A stretch of 64,000 nucleotides of DNA, taken from NCBI RefSeq assembly GCF_002237645.1, contig NZ_MJUZ01000048.1, forward strand, positions 62,001 to 126,000, in the 5' to 3' direction. Numbering within the stretch: position 1 is the first letter of the stretch; every line of letters starts with the position of its first letter. Shown piece after piece: positions 15,666-25,283 of this stretch. The notes beneath the pieces were generated by a model. It did not search any database. It was not told the DNA's origin and saw only the letters and a list, made by a program, of their open reading frames with translations. A program made the translations under genes and the position numbers. Source of the stretch: Desulfovibrio sp. MES5 (lineage in GTDB: Bacteria > Desulfobacterota > Desulfovibrionia > Desulfovibrionales > Desulfovibrionaceae).

Positions 15666-17032
15666 AGGGGTATGGGGAGTATAAATGCACAGATGAATTT
15701 TGGCTGCCCCAGATCCCTGCGCACTGGCAATTCCAAAAAGTAAAGCGCCTTTTCAGTGAACGAATTGAAAAAGGTCATCCTGATAAGCCCTTGTTGGCAG
15801 CAACACAAAATAAAGGTGTTGTTCTAAAAAAGGATTATGGATCAAGGACTGTAGAAGCAACGAAAGATCTCCACCTTCTGAAACTTGTGCGCCAAGGCGA
15901 TTTTGTAATCAGCTTGCGCTCGTTTCAGGGGGGCATTGAATATTCCCACGCTGATGGAATCATCAGTCCTGCTTATACAGTAATGATCTCATCTTCAAAA
16001 ATGGTGCCGGGATATTTTAGGTATTTTGCAAAAATTCCGTGTTTTCTTGATTTGTTGAAGGTCTGTGTAACAGGGATTCGAGAAGGCCAAAATGTTGATT
16101 ACAAAAAACTGAGAGAGCACTCTATTCCTATCCCTCCCCGCGAAGAGCAAGACCAGATCGTGCGCTACCTTGACGCCAAGGTCGGCAAAATCAACCAGCT
16201 CATCAGGATCAAGCAACAACAGATTGCCCTGCTCAAAGAGAAGAAACAGGCCATCATCAATCAGGCCGTGACCAAGGGCCTCGACCCCAACGCCCCCATG
16301 AAAGACAGCGGCATTGCTTGGATAGGTCAGATACCTGAGGGGTGGGAGGTTCTTAAGATAAAGCAGGTCTCCAAAATTTTGCGGGGTAAGTTTAACCACC
16401 GCCCTCGAAATGATGAGCGCTTATATGGCGGGAAATTCCCATTTATTCAAACAGGGGATGTTGCACAGTCTGGTAAATATATTGAATCATACAAGCAAAC
16501 GCTCAACTCACTTGGGTTTGCCGTAAGCAAAGAATTCCCTATCGGCACTCTTGTCATGACAATTGCCGCTAACATAGGCGACGTTTCAATATTGAAATTT
16601 AATGCATGTTTCCCTGATAGTATTGTTGGATTTATTCCGAGGTGTGCCAGCATAGAGTATTTGTACTTTTTATTTTTAGCGATGAAGCCAGAGCTATTGA
16701 AAGAAGCTCCTGTGAACACTCAGGGAAATTTGAATGTCGAACGGATAGGTCAAATGCTCATTCCCCTTCCAGAAGAAAGCATTCAGGAGGCTATCGTTCA
16801 AAAACTAAATATCCTTGATTCATTATATCAAAAGAAAATTACGATCATTGGTGAGGAAATTGCAACCCTCACCGAGTACCGCACCCGCCTTATCTCCGAT
16901 GTGGTGACAGGCAAGGTGGATGTGCGCCATATCAATATTCCTGATAGCCTCACAATTGATATTGAAGAAGATTTCACCACAGAAGAAGCTGTGGATGGTG
17001 ATGACGCAGATACTTTGGAATGCGAGGCCTAA
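15662..17032 (+). CDS. hsdS: Type I restriction-modification specificity subunit HsdS
   Basis: HsdS (456 residues) sets the two-part recognition sequence. It shows the expected twofold plan: target domain 1 (about 10-155, WLPQIPAHWQFQKVKRLFSE), a central coil (about 158-215, PPREEQDQIVRYLDAKVGKI), target domain 2 (about 219-380, WIGQIPEGWEVLKIKQVSKI), and a C-terminal coil. The two target domains are AT-rich while the central coil is GC-rich like hsdM, a sign that target domains were swapped in. It overlaps hsdM by four bases, and the next gene starts three bases after the stop. Confidence 0.95.
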   Translation: MKGYGEYKCTDEFWLPQIPAHWQFQKVKRLFSERIEKGHPDKPLLAATQNKGVVLKKDYGSRTVEATKDLHLLKLVRQGDFVISLRSFQGGIEYSHADGIISPAYTVMISSSKMVPGYFRYFAKIPCFLDLLKVCVTGIREGQNVDYKKLREHSIPIPPREEQDQIVRYLDAKVGKINQLIRIKQQQIALLKEKKQAIINQAVTKGLDPNAPMKDSGIAWIGQIPEGWEVLKIKQVSKILRGKFNHRPRNDERLYGGKFPFIQTGDVAQSGKYIESYKQTLNSLGFAVSKEFPIGTLVMTIAANIGDVSILKFNACFPDSIVGFIPRCASIEYLYFLFLAMKPELLKEAPVNTQGNLNVERIGQMLIPLPEESIQEAIVQKLNILDSLYQKKITIIGEEIATLTEYRTRLISDVVTGKVDVRHINIPDSLTIDIEEDFTTEEAVDGDDADTLECEA

Positions 17033-17035
17033 GCA

Positions 17036-18010
17036 ATGGATACTCAAGAGGAAAAGTTCCCCCCTCGGCAAAGCATTGCGGAGTGGTTTGCATCTCTTGG
17101 GTTGCAAGAAGATGCTAAAAGCGAAAGATTCATGGCTCAGTTGATGAAAGTCTTTTCGCGTAATAAATATTTATTTTTTCTGCTTATTGCGTGTGTTGCC
17201 ATACCATTTTTAATAGTTCCTATTTTGTTTTTTGTTAATGCGTACACGCTCTTTCCTCCTTTGCCGGGAGTTGAGTACAAAGAGTGGGTCAGCTTTTTAG
17301 GTGGCTATCTTGGCGGAGCTATTACATTTGGTGGTGTTTTTCTGTCCATACGCCAAATGAAAAAGGCCCAGATAAGAGAAGAAGAGATTCGTAAAATAGA
17401 GAAAGAGTATGACGTGCTTTCTGATTTCGTACAAAAAATAGATCCATATTTTTGTAATAATACATACTATGAATTTGCAACACTTACATACATATCACGC
17501 GAACAGTATGTATCTTACTTGCATACAATGCAGAGTAAGATAAGCGAAAAGCTTTCATTAATAAACATTGATAATATTTATACAAACGCTGCAACAGAAA
17601 TATTTGATATAATGAGCAAATGCGATGCTTGCAAAAATACATGCAATCTTTATAAAATTAAAAAAGAATTTATAGCCATCAACGCAAAGCAAGCCCATAT
17701 TCGTGAAAGAATTATAGACGTACAAAGACTTGTTAAAAACAAGATTGACACAGTAAATATTATGAATCTTGAAAGCAATACGCGCATGCTGATAGAAAAA
17801 TATCCAGGAGAGGATTTTTCAGAAAATCTACGTACTGTTGAGCAATTAAAAATCACTCTGGATAATGTTGACGAGCTAAAAATGGGTATTGTAAAAAATT
17901 TGGAAAAGCTGGTGGAAGACTATGTTAATGATTACATTCCAAAAATGATAACCCTTTTGAAATTTTATAAACATGAGCGTCTCAAGTCTGTAGCCAAACA
18001 CTGCATGTAA
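17036..18010 (+). CDS. Two-TM protein with cytosolic coiled coil and Cys cluster, inside the RM operon
   Basis: A 324-residue protein. Hydrophobic segments at about 45-69 and 84-107 (FFLLIACVAIPFLIVPILFF; FLGGYLGGAITFGGVFLS) are followed by a long charged helical region holding KCDACKNTC, a possible metal site. It starts three bases behind hsdS, so it is cotranscribed. It is strongly AT-rich. Two-TM plus coiled-coil proteins of unknown role occur in defence islands; a membrane effector or sensor is conceivable. I recognise no named family. Confidence 0.75.
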   Translation: MDTQEEKFPPRQSIAEWFASLGLQEDAKSERFMAQLMKVFSRNKYLFFLLIACVAIPFLIVPILFFVNAYTLFPPLPGVEYKEWVSFLGGYLGGAITFGGVFLSIRQMKKAQIREEEIRKIEKEYDVLSDFVQKIDPYFCNNTYYEFATLTYISREQYVSYLHTMQSKISEKLSLINIDNIYTNAATEIFDIMSKCDACKNTCNLYKIKKEFIAINAKQAHIRERIIDVQRLVKNKIDTVNIMNLESNTRMLIEKYPGEDFSENLRTVEQLKITLDNVDELKMGIVKNLEKLVEDYVNDYIPKMITLLKFYKHERLKSVAKHCM

Positions 18011-18029
18011 AAGCTCTATGAGAGGTCAT

Positions 18030-18545
18030 ATGCACCCGCTCACCATGTTCCTCAAAATTGCCGCCGAGGCTGCCAGAGCTTCCACGCCGCCAGGAAGCAC
18101 AGTAAATCAGGTAGCCAACGGGATTAAACAGGGCGTAGCCCTGCTTGATGGTCTAACGGCGGATACCCCCGCCAAACAGGCACAGGCAATGGCCGCACTG
18201 TTGTCAGAATCTGCTTACGCTAACTCTGCCTCGGAAAAAGAACGCTATGCCTTGACCATTGGGAATGCCGTAATGCTGGCTCTCGAAGGCGCACAGCATG
18301 TTCAGGCTGCTAACCAGCCAAGGCAAGCCTATTCGGCTGCCACTGCTACACCACCGTGGCTCCAGTCCTACCAAAACCAGAGCACTCAATTCACAACTGA
18401 GCTACAACGTCTTATGCGCGAGAGACAAGAGCAGCAACGCCAAGCAGAGGAAGAACAATGTGCATGGCGACTTCGCAGACAACAGGAGCTTGAGGAAAAA
18501 GATCGCCAGATTGCTGAACTGAAGCGCCGTCTTGGAATGTTGTAA
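18030..18545 (+). CDS. Coiled-coil protein of unknown function in the RM-DarTG operon
   Basis: A 171-residue protein. ATG 18030 has AGAGG five bases upstream; 18018 is the alternative. The N-terminal half is helical and Ala-rich, the middle has a Gln/Pro-rich linker, and the end is a strong coiled coil of Arg, Gln and Glu (QRLMRERQEQQRQAEEEQ). It lies between the two-TM gene and darT. It is unrelated by eye to any toxin or antitoxin I know. Confidence 0.65.
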   Translation: MHPLTMFLKIAAEAARASTPPGSTVNQVANGIKQGVALLDGLTADTPAKQAQAMAALLSESAYANSASEKERYALTIGNAVMLALEGAQHVQAANQPRQAYSAATATPPWLQSYQNQSTQFTTELQRLMRERQEQQRQAEEEQCAWRLRRQQELEEKDRQIAELKRRLGML

Positions 18546-18565
18546 GAATAACGACAGGAGCCGCC

Positions 18566-19204
18566 ATGCCCGTACCCGCACAGCCAAAAATCTATCACAT
18601 TGCCCATGTGGACAGGCTGCCCCACATCATCGCTGCCGGGTACCTCTATTCTGACGCCCATATGCAAACGCAGCAGGGCGTGGGCACCACCATTGGCATG
18701 TCCAACATCAAGGCACGCCGCTTGACCCTTGGCCTCAGCAGCCACCCCGCCTTGCGTGTGGGTGATTGCGTACCCTTCTATTTTTGTCCGCGTTCTGTCA
18801 TGCTGTATTTGTTTTACCAAAACAACCATCCCGACCTCACCTACCGAGGCGGCCAAGACCCCATTGTGCACCTTGAGGCCGACCTGTATGCTGTAACCGC
18901 ATGGGCTGACCAGAACCAAAAGCGCTGGGCTTTCACGAGCTCTAATGCTGGCTCATCCTACTTTGACGACTATCGTAATATTGCAGAATTGGATAAAATC
19001 AACTGGAATATTATTGAAGCAAACTATTGGCGGGGACATCAAGAAGAAAAGCAAGCGGAGTTTTTGCTTGAAGATGAATTCCCTTGGACACTGGTAGAGC
19101 GTATTGGCGTTAAGTCGAATGCCATTCAGCAACAGGTCAATATGGCACTGCGTGACGCTGCGCACACCCCCCCGGCAACTGTTATCCCAAGCTGGTATTA
19201 TTGA
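18566..19204 (+). CDS. darT: DarT, DNA ADP-ribosyltransferase toxin
   Basis: DarT (212 residues) uses NAD to ADP-ribosylate bases in single-stranded DNA, blocking replication. The sequence reads as this family (DUF4433): IYHIAHVDRLPHIIAAGYLY, IKARRLTLGLSSHPALRVGD, YFCPRSVMLYLF. The likely catalytic glutamate is Glu165 in EKQAEFLLEDEFPW. CAGGAG lies before the ATG. The macro-domain antitoxin gene follows directly. The pair sits in a type I restriction operon, a known setting for darTG. Confidence 0.93.
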   Translation: MPVPAQPKIYHIAHVDRLPHIIAAGYLYSDAHMQTQQGVGTTIGMSNIKARRLTLGLSSHPALRVGDCVPFYFCPRSVMLYLFYQNNHPDLTYRGGQDPIVHLEADLYAVTAWADQNQKRWAFTSSNAGSSYFDDYRNIAELDKINWNIIEANYWRGHQEEKQAEFLLEDEFPWTLVERIGVKSNAIQQQVNMALRDAAHTPPATVIPSWYY

Positions 19205-19212
19205 GGTTTATC

Positions 19213-20277
19213 ATGATTGAATACAAAAGCGGAGACATTCTCAAAGAGGAAGCCGACGCCATTGTCAATACCGTCAACTGCGTAGGTGTTATGGGGCGGG
19301 GCATTGCCTTGCAGTTCAAGAAGACCTTTCCTGCTAACTACAAGGCATACGAAGCTGCCTGTGAAAACAAAGCAGTCGTGCCGGGCAGCATGTTTGTGTA
19401 TGCCACGGGCACGCTGACGGCACCGCGTTTTATTATCAACTTTCCAACCAAGAGACATTGGCGGGGCAAGAGCAGCCTTAATGATATTGAGGCAGGTCTG
19501 GATGACCTTGTCCGCGTGATTCAGGAGCGGGGCATCACCTCTATTGCCATTCCCCCGCTGGGATGCGGGCTAGGCGGGCTGGATTGGCCCACAGTGCGGA
19601 CGGCTATTGAACAACGTCTTTCCGGCCTTGCCAATGTCCGTATCATTCTTTTTGAACCCAATGGTGCGCCCAAAAGCGAAGAAATGGCCCATGCTCCCAA
19701 GGCTCCGAACATGACCCCCGGACGCGCCGCACTGGTGTCGCTCATGGATCGCTATCTGCGGGGCCTGCTCGATCCCTTTGTGACACTGCTGGAAGTGCAT
19801 AAGCTCATGTATTTTATGCAAACTGCGGGTGAAACGCTCAATCTTAAATATAAAAAAGCCACGTTTGGCCCCTATGCGGAAAATTTACGCCATGCATTGC
19901 ACGCCATAGAGGGCTTTTATGTGACCGGGTATGCCGATGGTGGCGACGCGCCAGATAAGCCCCTCAGCATAGTTCCCGGCGCAGAAAAAGATGCGGCTAC
20001 CATGCTTGCGCAGCATCCCGAAACGCAGGCACGCCTTGAGCGCGTATTCCAATTGGTGGAGGGCTTTGAATCATCCTTTGGGCTAGAGCTGCTGGCTTCG
20101 GTGCATTGGGTGGCAACCAACGAGGCCCCGAAATCCTTGGAAGCACTCACCCAAAGCCTCTACGCATGGAACCCGCGCAAAAAGAAGTTTTCGGAGCGGC
20201 AGATTGCCCTTGCCGCTGGCGTGTTGCAGGCCCAAGGCTGGTTGGAAGGCTGGTCAAAGCCCGCAGCACACGCATAG
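19213..20277 (+). CDS. darG: DarG, macro-domain antitoxin
   Basis: DarG (354 residues) removes the ADP-ribose that DarT adds to DNA and also binds the toxin. The macro domain (about 1-155) shows GDILKEEADAIVNTVNCVG, VMGRGIALQFKKTFP and IAIPPLGCGLGGLDW, all ligand-loop hallmarks. The C-terminal half (about 170-354) fits the DarT-binding domain (DUF4065-like), with LVSLMDRYLRGLLDPFV and KLMYFMQTAGE. ATG 19213 has TGAGG upstream and is preferred to a TTG at 19201. Thirteen bases separate it from hsdR. Confidence 0.93.
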   Translation: MIEYKSGDILKEEADAIVNTVNCVGVMGRGIALQFKKTFPANYKAYEAACENKAVVPGSMFVYATGTLTAPRFIINFPTKRHWRGKSSLNDIEAGLDDLVRVIQERGITSIAIPPLGCGLGGLDWPTVRTAIEQRLSGLANVRIILFEPNGAPKSEEMAHAPKAPNMTPGRAALVSLMDRYLRGLLDPFVTLLEVHKLMYFMQTAGETLNLKYKKATFGPYAENLRHALHAIEGFYVTGYADGGDAPDKPLSIVPGAEKDAATMLAQHPETQARLERVFQLVEGFESSFGLELLASVHWVATNEAPKSLEALTQSLYAWNPRKKKFSERQIALAAGVLQAQGWLEGWSKPAAHA

Positions 20278-20290
20278 CAAGGATTGTCCC

Positions 20291-23233
20291 ATGCCCACAA
20301 ACATCAAGGAATCCGGCCTCGAATCGCTCATTGTCAGCCACCTTGTGCATGTGGGCGGCTATGAACAAGGCTGCAATGCCGACTATGACCGCGCTCATGC
20401 CGTGGATGTGCCGCGCCTGTTGCGTTTTCTGGAAAACACTCAGCCGGAGGAGTTTGCCAAAATCGGGGCCAACTCCGAGCTTGGCCGCCAGAAATTCCTT
20501 GATCGCGTGCAGGGTGAAATTGCCAAACGCGGCATTGTGGACGTGCTGCGCAAAGGGGTGCAAGCCTATCCCGCAAAGTTCGACTTCTTTTATCAGCTTC
20601 CTTCAGAAAAAAATGAGGCAGCCAAAGAACGCTTTGGTCAAAATATTTTCAGCGTCACCCGCCAGCTACAGTTTTCATCCGATCAAACCCGCCTTGCCCT
20701 GGACATGTGCCTGTTCATCAACGGTTTGCCCGTGATGACTTTTGAACTGAAAAACAGCTTCACCAAGCAGAACGTGGACGATGCGGTCAAGCAATACCAG
20801 AATGACCGCGATCCGCGCGAATTGCTCTTTCAGTTCAAACGCTGCATGGTGCATTTTGCGGTGGATGATGCGCGGGTCAAGTTTTGTACCCGGCTGAACG
20901 GCAAGGGATCGTGGTTTCTGCCCTTTGACAAAGGACACAACGACGGCGCAGGCAATCCCGTCAACCCGCACGGCCTCAAGACGGCCTATTTGTGGGAAGA
21001 CATTCTGCAAAAAACTTCCCTTGCCGACATCATCGAAAACTACGCCCAGGTTGTTGCTGAAGTTGACGAGAACACCAAGAAAGTCAGCCATAAGCAGATT
21101 TTTCCGCGCTTTCATCAGCTTATGGTGGTGCGTTCGCTTCTTGCCGATGTACAGAGCAAGGGTGTTGGGCACAAGTATCTCATCCAGCATTCGGCGGGCA
21201 GCGGCAAATCCAACTCCATTGCCTGGCTGGCGCATCAACTGGTGGGGCTGCAAAAAGACGGCAAGGCCGTGGTGGATTCCGTCATTGTGGTGACGGATCG
21301 TGTGAATCTGGACAAGCAGATACGCGACACCATCAAGCAGTTCATGCAGGTGAGCAACACCGTGCAATGGGCGGAGCATTCCGGCGACCTGCGCAAGGCC
21401 ATTGCCGGCGGCAAAAAAATCATCATCACCACCGTACACAAATTTCCGTACATTCTGGATGAAATCGGCAACGACCATAAGAATGCATCGTTTGCCATCA
21501 TCATTGACGAGGCGCACTCCAGCCAGAGCGGCAGCCTGTCGGCCAAGATGAACATTGCCCTTTCCGGTGAGTACGCGACCGATGCGGACATGAGCATGGA
21601 AGATATGGTCAACCAGCTCATTGAAACACGAAAAATGCTCACCAACGCCAGCTATTTCGCCTTTACCGCCACGCCCAAGAACAAAACGCTGGAAATGTTC
21701 GGCGTGCCGTATGCTGAAGATGGCGAAACCAAGCATCGGCCCTTCCACGTCTACAGCATGAAGCAGGCCACGCAGGAAGGCTTCATCATGGACGTGTTGC
21801 AAAATTACACGACTATCAAGAGCTATTACAAGCTGGCCAAAACCATCACCGATGATCCGCTGTTCGACAAAAAGAAAGCCCAGAAAAAACTGCGCCATTT
21901 TGTAGAAAGCAACAGTGTGGCCATCAGCCGCAAGGCTGAAATCATGGTGGAACATTTCCACGCCCAGGTGGCGGGCAAGGGCAAGATAGGCGGCAAAGCC
22001 CGCGCAATGGTGGTGACAAGCAGTATCGACAGGGCGCTGGAATACTACACGGCCATCAACGGGCATTTGCAGGCTCGCCAAAGCCCCTACAAGGCCATTG
22101 TGGCCTTTTCCGGCGAACGGGAATACGGGGTCAACCCCAAGGCCACGGAGGATAGCATCAACGGTTTTCCCAGCTCGCGCATTGAGAAGGAATTCCGCAA
22201 GGATGAGTACCGCTTTCTTGTGGTGGCCGACAAGTTCCAGACGGGCTATGACGAGCCGCTCCTGCACACTATGTATGTGGACAAGGTGTTGACGGACATC
22301 AAGGCGGTGCAGACACTTTCGCGTCTTAACCGTGCCCATCCTCAAAAGCGCGACACCTGTGTGCTGGACTTTGCCAACGACACAGACACCATTGTGGACG
22401 CTTTTTCACGCTATTACCGCACCACCATTCTTTCAGCAGAAACAGACCCCAACCAGTTGAGCGACCTTATCCAAGTCCTTGAGCAGCATCAGGTGTACAC
22501 CGAATATCATATTGATACTGTGGTGGACTTGTTTCTGCACGGGGCGGAACGAGACAAGCTTGACCCGTATCTTGACCAGTGCGCCGAAAACTACAAGGCG
22601 CTGATCCTTGACGACCAGATTGCCATCAAAAGCGCGGCGAAGTCGTTTGTGCGCCTGTACGGCTTTCTGGGGGCCATTTTGCCCTATGGCAATGCGGAAT
22701 GGGAAAAGCTTTCCATCTTCCTGACCCTGCTCATTCCCAAGCTGCCCTCACCCAAGGACGACGACCTTGCCGAAGGCATCCTGAGTGCCATTGATCTGGA
22801 CAGCTACCGCGCCGAGGCCCGTGCCGCCATTGATATGCAGCCCGAAGACGAGGACGCCGAGGTTGACCCCGTACCCAGCGGCACCGCTGGCGGCAAGCCG
22901 GAGGCGGAACTGGATCACCTCACGCAGATTTTGAATACCTTCAATGATCTCTTTGGCGGCATTGACTGGAAAGACGAAGACAATGTGCGACGTCAGATAC
23001 GCGAACTGCCCGCTATGGTGGCGCGGGATGAGAAATACCAGAACGCGCTCAAAAACTCCGACAAGCAAAATGCTCGCATGGAGTGCGACAAGGCCCTTAC
23101 CAATGCCGTGCTCAACACCATGCATGACAACGTTGAATTTTATAAACAATGCACTGACAATCCTTCCTTCTGGAAGTGGCTGTCGGACTTGGTATTTGAC
23201 GTGACATATGCGGAGAAAAGCAAGGTGGCGTAA
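20291..23233 (+). CDS. hsdR: Type I restriction endonuclease subunit HsdR
   Basis: HsdR (980 residues) translocates and cuts unmodified DNA. The PD-(D/E)xK nuclease core lies about 135-155 (FINGLPVMTFELKNSF). The SF2 motor follows: Walker A HSAGSGKS about 299, DEAH in IIIDEAHSSQSGS about 405, then FTATPKNKTLEMFG, and motif VI-like TLSRLNRAHPQK. The C-terminal helical part would contact HsdM. AAGGA lies before ATG 20291. Reading from 20204 would overlap darG and has no ribosome site. All catalytic motifs are intact. Confidence 0.97.
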   Translation: MPTNIKESGLESLIVSHLVHVGGYEQGCNADYDRAHAVDVPRLLRFLENTQPEEFAKIGANSELGRQKFLDRVQGEIAKRGIVDVLRKGVQAYPAKFDFFYQLPSEKNEAAKERFGQNIFSVTRQLQFSSDQTRLALDMCLFINGLPVMTFELKNSFTKQNVDDAVKQYQNDRDPRELLFQFKRCMVHFAVDDARVKFCTRLNGKGSWFLPFDKGHNDGAGNPVNPHGLKTAYLWEDILQKTSLADIIENYAQVVAEVDENTKKVSHKQIFPRFHQLMVVRSLLADVQSKGVGHKYLIQHSAGSGKSNSIAWLAHQLVGLQKDGKAVVDSVIVVTDRVNLDKQIRDTIKQFMQVSNTVQWAEHSGDLRKAIAGGKKIIITTVHKFPYILDEIGNDHKNASFAIIIDEAHSSQSGSLSAKMNIALSGEYATDADMSMEDMVNQLIETRKMLTNASYFAFTATPKNKTLEMFGVPYAEDGETKHRPFHVYSMKQATQEGFIMDVLQNYTTIKSYYKLAKTITDDPLFDKKKAQKKLRHFVESNSVAISRKAEIMVEHFHAQVAGKGKIGGKARAMVVTSSIDRALEYYTAINGHLQARQSPYKAIVAFSGEREYGVNPKATEDSINGFPSSRIEKEFRKDEYRFLVVADKFQTGYDEPLLHTMYVDKVLTDIKAVQTLSRLNRAHPQKRDTCVLDFANDTDTIVDAFSRYYRTTILSAETDPNQLSDLIQVLEQHQVYTEYHIDTVVDLFLHGAERDKLDPYLDQCAENYKALILDDQIAIKSAAKSFVRLYGFLGAILPYGNAEWEKLSIFLTLLIPKLPSPKDDDLAEGILSAIDLDSYRAEARAAIDMQPEDEDAEVDPVPSGTAGGKPEAELDHLTQILNTFNDLFGGIDWKDEDNVRRQIRELPAMVARDEKYQNALKNSDKQNARMECDKALTNAVLNTMHDNVEFYKQCTDNPSFWKWLSDLVFDVTYAEKSKVA

Positions 23234-23289
23234 AGCGGCTTGGCTGCCTGATGTTGTTTTGACGTTCAACATGCGAGTGAGTGTTCATT

Positions 23290-24219
23290 ATGGCCGTTCC
23301 TGATTTCCAAAGCTTTATGTTGCCTGTATTACGCTTGGCCGCCAACGGCCCGCTGCGAACAGCGGAAGCCATCGCTCAAGTTTCTGACGAATTTGGTTTG
23401 TCAGATGAAGACAGGCAGGAAATGCTGGCCAGCGGCAGGCAGACTCGCGTTGCAAACAGAGTATACTGGACGTTTGTTCACCTCACCAAAGCAGGCATGT
23501 TGCGGCGTGAGGCACGGGGCGTATACGGCATCACGCCGGAAGGGCAACAAGCCCTTGCTGAGAATCCTCAGCGCATTGATCTTAACTTTCTGATGGCCCG
23601 CTCTGAAAACTATCGCCAGTTTCGTAGTGTCACCACCACACCTGAAGCAGGCGAAGAGACAGGTTCGCAGCAGGCTCCGACCGCATCAGAAGAGGGAACC
23701 CCCGAAGAGCGTGTTGAAGCTGCCTTTGCCGAGTTGAACGCCGCTCTGCAATCTGATCTGCAAGAACGTGTGCAAGCTATGCACGATGCCGACTTTGAAC
23801 GGCTGATTGTGAAGCTGATGCTTGGCCTTGGCTATGGTGCTGGCGGTCTTGGCAAAAGGACAGGCGGCTCAGGCGACGGAGCCATTGACGGCATCATTAC
23901 TGAAGACGTGCTTGGCCTGGATGTGATCTACCTGCAAGCCAAGAAGTACGGACAAGATTCTCCCATTGGGCCGGATAAAATCCGCGAATTTGCCGGGGCA
24001 ATGGACGCCCACGGCATCACCAAGGGGGTATTTGTTACCACAAGCCGCTATACCAGAGCGGCCCGCGAATACGCCGAGCGCAGTCACAAGCGCCTGCGCC
24101 TTATTGATGGCAACGAGTTGGCACGCCTTATGGTGCAGCATGGTATCGGTGTGCGGGGCTACAGGACTCTGGAATTGAAAAGGCTGGATGTTGATTTCTT
24201 TGAGGAGTTGGGGGAGTGA
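23290..24219 (+). CDS. Mrr-like type IV restriction endonuclease
   Basis: A 309-residue protein with an N-terminal winged-helix Mrr_N domain (about 1-95, with RVYWTFVHLTKAGMLRREAR) and a C-terminal Mrr_cat PD-(D/E)xK domain (about 165-290). The active site shows GSGDGAIDGIITED (Asp) and VIYLQAKKYGQD (Gln-x-Lys). This family cuts methylated DNA. Companion placement with a type I system is typical. A GTG at 23281 is a possible start; the family usually begins near MAVPDFQ, as chosen here. Confidence 0.88.
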   Translation: MAVPDFQSFMLPVLRLAANGPLRTAEAIAQVSDEFGLSDEDRQEMLASGRQTRVANRVYWTFVHLTKAGMLRREARGVYGITPEGQQALAENPQRIDLNFLMARSENYRQFRSVTTTPEAGEETGSQQAPTASEEGTPEERVEAAFAELNAALQSDLQERVQAMHDADFERLIVKLMLGLGYGAGGLGKRTGGSGDGAIDGIITEDVLGLDVIYLQAKKYGQDSPIGPDKIREFAGAMDAHGITKGVFVTTSRYTRAAREYAERSHKRLRLIDGNELARLMVQHGIGVRGYRTLELKRLDVDFFEELGE

Positions 24220-24271
24220 AGTAGCTGAACGCTTCGAAATCTTAGAAGCCATTATAATAAGCGGTAACTCA

Positions 24272-25267
24272 ATGAAATCAAAGGCGAAGGAATTACTGGA
24301 TAGAGGGATAGCGGCAATGGTTGCTGCCATTGAAATCTATAATAAACCTAGCTTTCCATACCGCACAGAAGCATTTTCAATTTTAGCAATTAACGGCTGG
24401 GAGCTTCTATTAAAAGCAAAATTGCTTGCTGACAACAAAAACAAATTAAGCTGCTTGTATGTATACGAGTCAAGAACAATATCTGGCGGCAAAAAAAGCA
24501 ATAAAAAATACATCAAGCGAACAGATGCAAACAACCCATTCACACATAGTCTAAGCTATTTGGGGAAAAAGCTTACAGAAAATAAAATTCTTCATCAACT
24601 AGCTTGGGATAATATACAAATATTGATTGAACTACGGGATTCTTCTGTCCATTTTTACAATCAATCTCCCGCATTCAGGGCTCGTCTTCAGGAAATTGGC
24701 GCTGCTTGTGTAAAAAATTTTGCTACGGCTGTCTGGGACTGGTTTGGTAGAGCTCTCTCTGAGTTTGAGCTACATCTTATGCCTATTGCTCTCATTGATT
24801 TGCCTTCCTCTGTTGATGGATTTATCCTCAATGCTGAAGAGAAAAACTTTTTGTCTTTTCTTGAACACTTTGAAATACAGGAAGAAAATCACACATCTGA
24901 CTACTCAATATCTGTAAATATAGAGTTAAATTTTGTTCGATCAAAGGCGAAGGGCGCCCTAAGCGCCCAAATTACTAATGACCCTAATGCGCCTGCTGTT
25001 CGGCTTACACCAGAGCAAATCCGTGATAAATATCCTTGGGATTATAAAATGCTGACAGCAAAGTGCCAAGAAAAGTATTCAGACTTTAAAGTAACCAAGA
25101 AATATCACGATATTCGTAAGGCGCTGGAAATCAATGCTCAGTATGGGAGAATACAATATCTTGATGACAGCAAGCCTAAAAGTGGCAAAAAGCCATACTT
25201 TAACCCTAATATTCTAAAGGAATTTGATAAGCACTACACAAAGAAAGATGACATCCAGTTGGCTTGA
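24272..25267 (+). CDS. DUF3644-family protein
   Basis: A 331-residue protein whose N-terminal half matches DUF3644: MKSKAKELLDRGIAAMVAAI, then EIYNKPSFPYRTEAFSIL, then NGWELLLKAKLLADNKNKLS, then IELRDSSVHFYNQSP. This family is common in restriction and defence islands, and its reaction is not established. It is AT-rich compared with Mrr next door. The start at 24272 fits the family; 24188 would overlap mrr by 32 bases and has no better ribosome site. It is the last gene before the right att site. Confidence 0.8.
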   Translation: MKSKAKELLDRGIAAMVAAIEIYNKPSFPYRTEAFSILAINGWELLLKAKLLADNKNKLSCLYVYESRTISGGKKSNKKYIKRTDANNPFTHSLSYLGKKLTENKILHQLAWDNIQILIELRDSSVHFYNQSPAFRARLQEIGAACVKNFATAVWDWFGRALSEFELHLMPIALIDLPSSVDGFILNAEEKNFLSFLEHFEIQEENHTSDYSISVNIELNFVRSKAKGALSAQITNDPNAPAVRLTPEQIRDKYPWDYKMLTAKCQEKYSDFKVTKKYHDIRKALEINAQYGRIQYLDDSKPKSGKKPYFNPNILKEFDKHYTKKDDIQLA

Positions 25268-25283
25268 GGGCTCGTCCCGCGAA

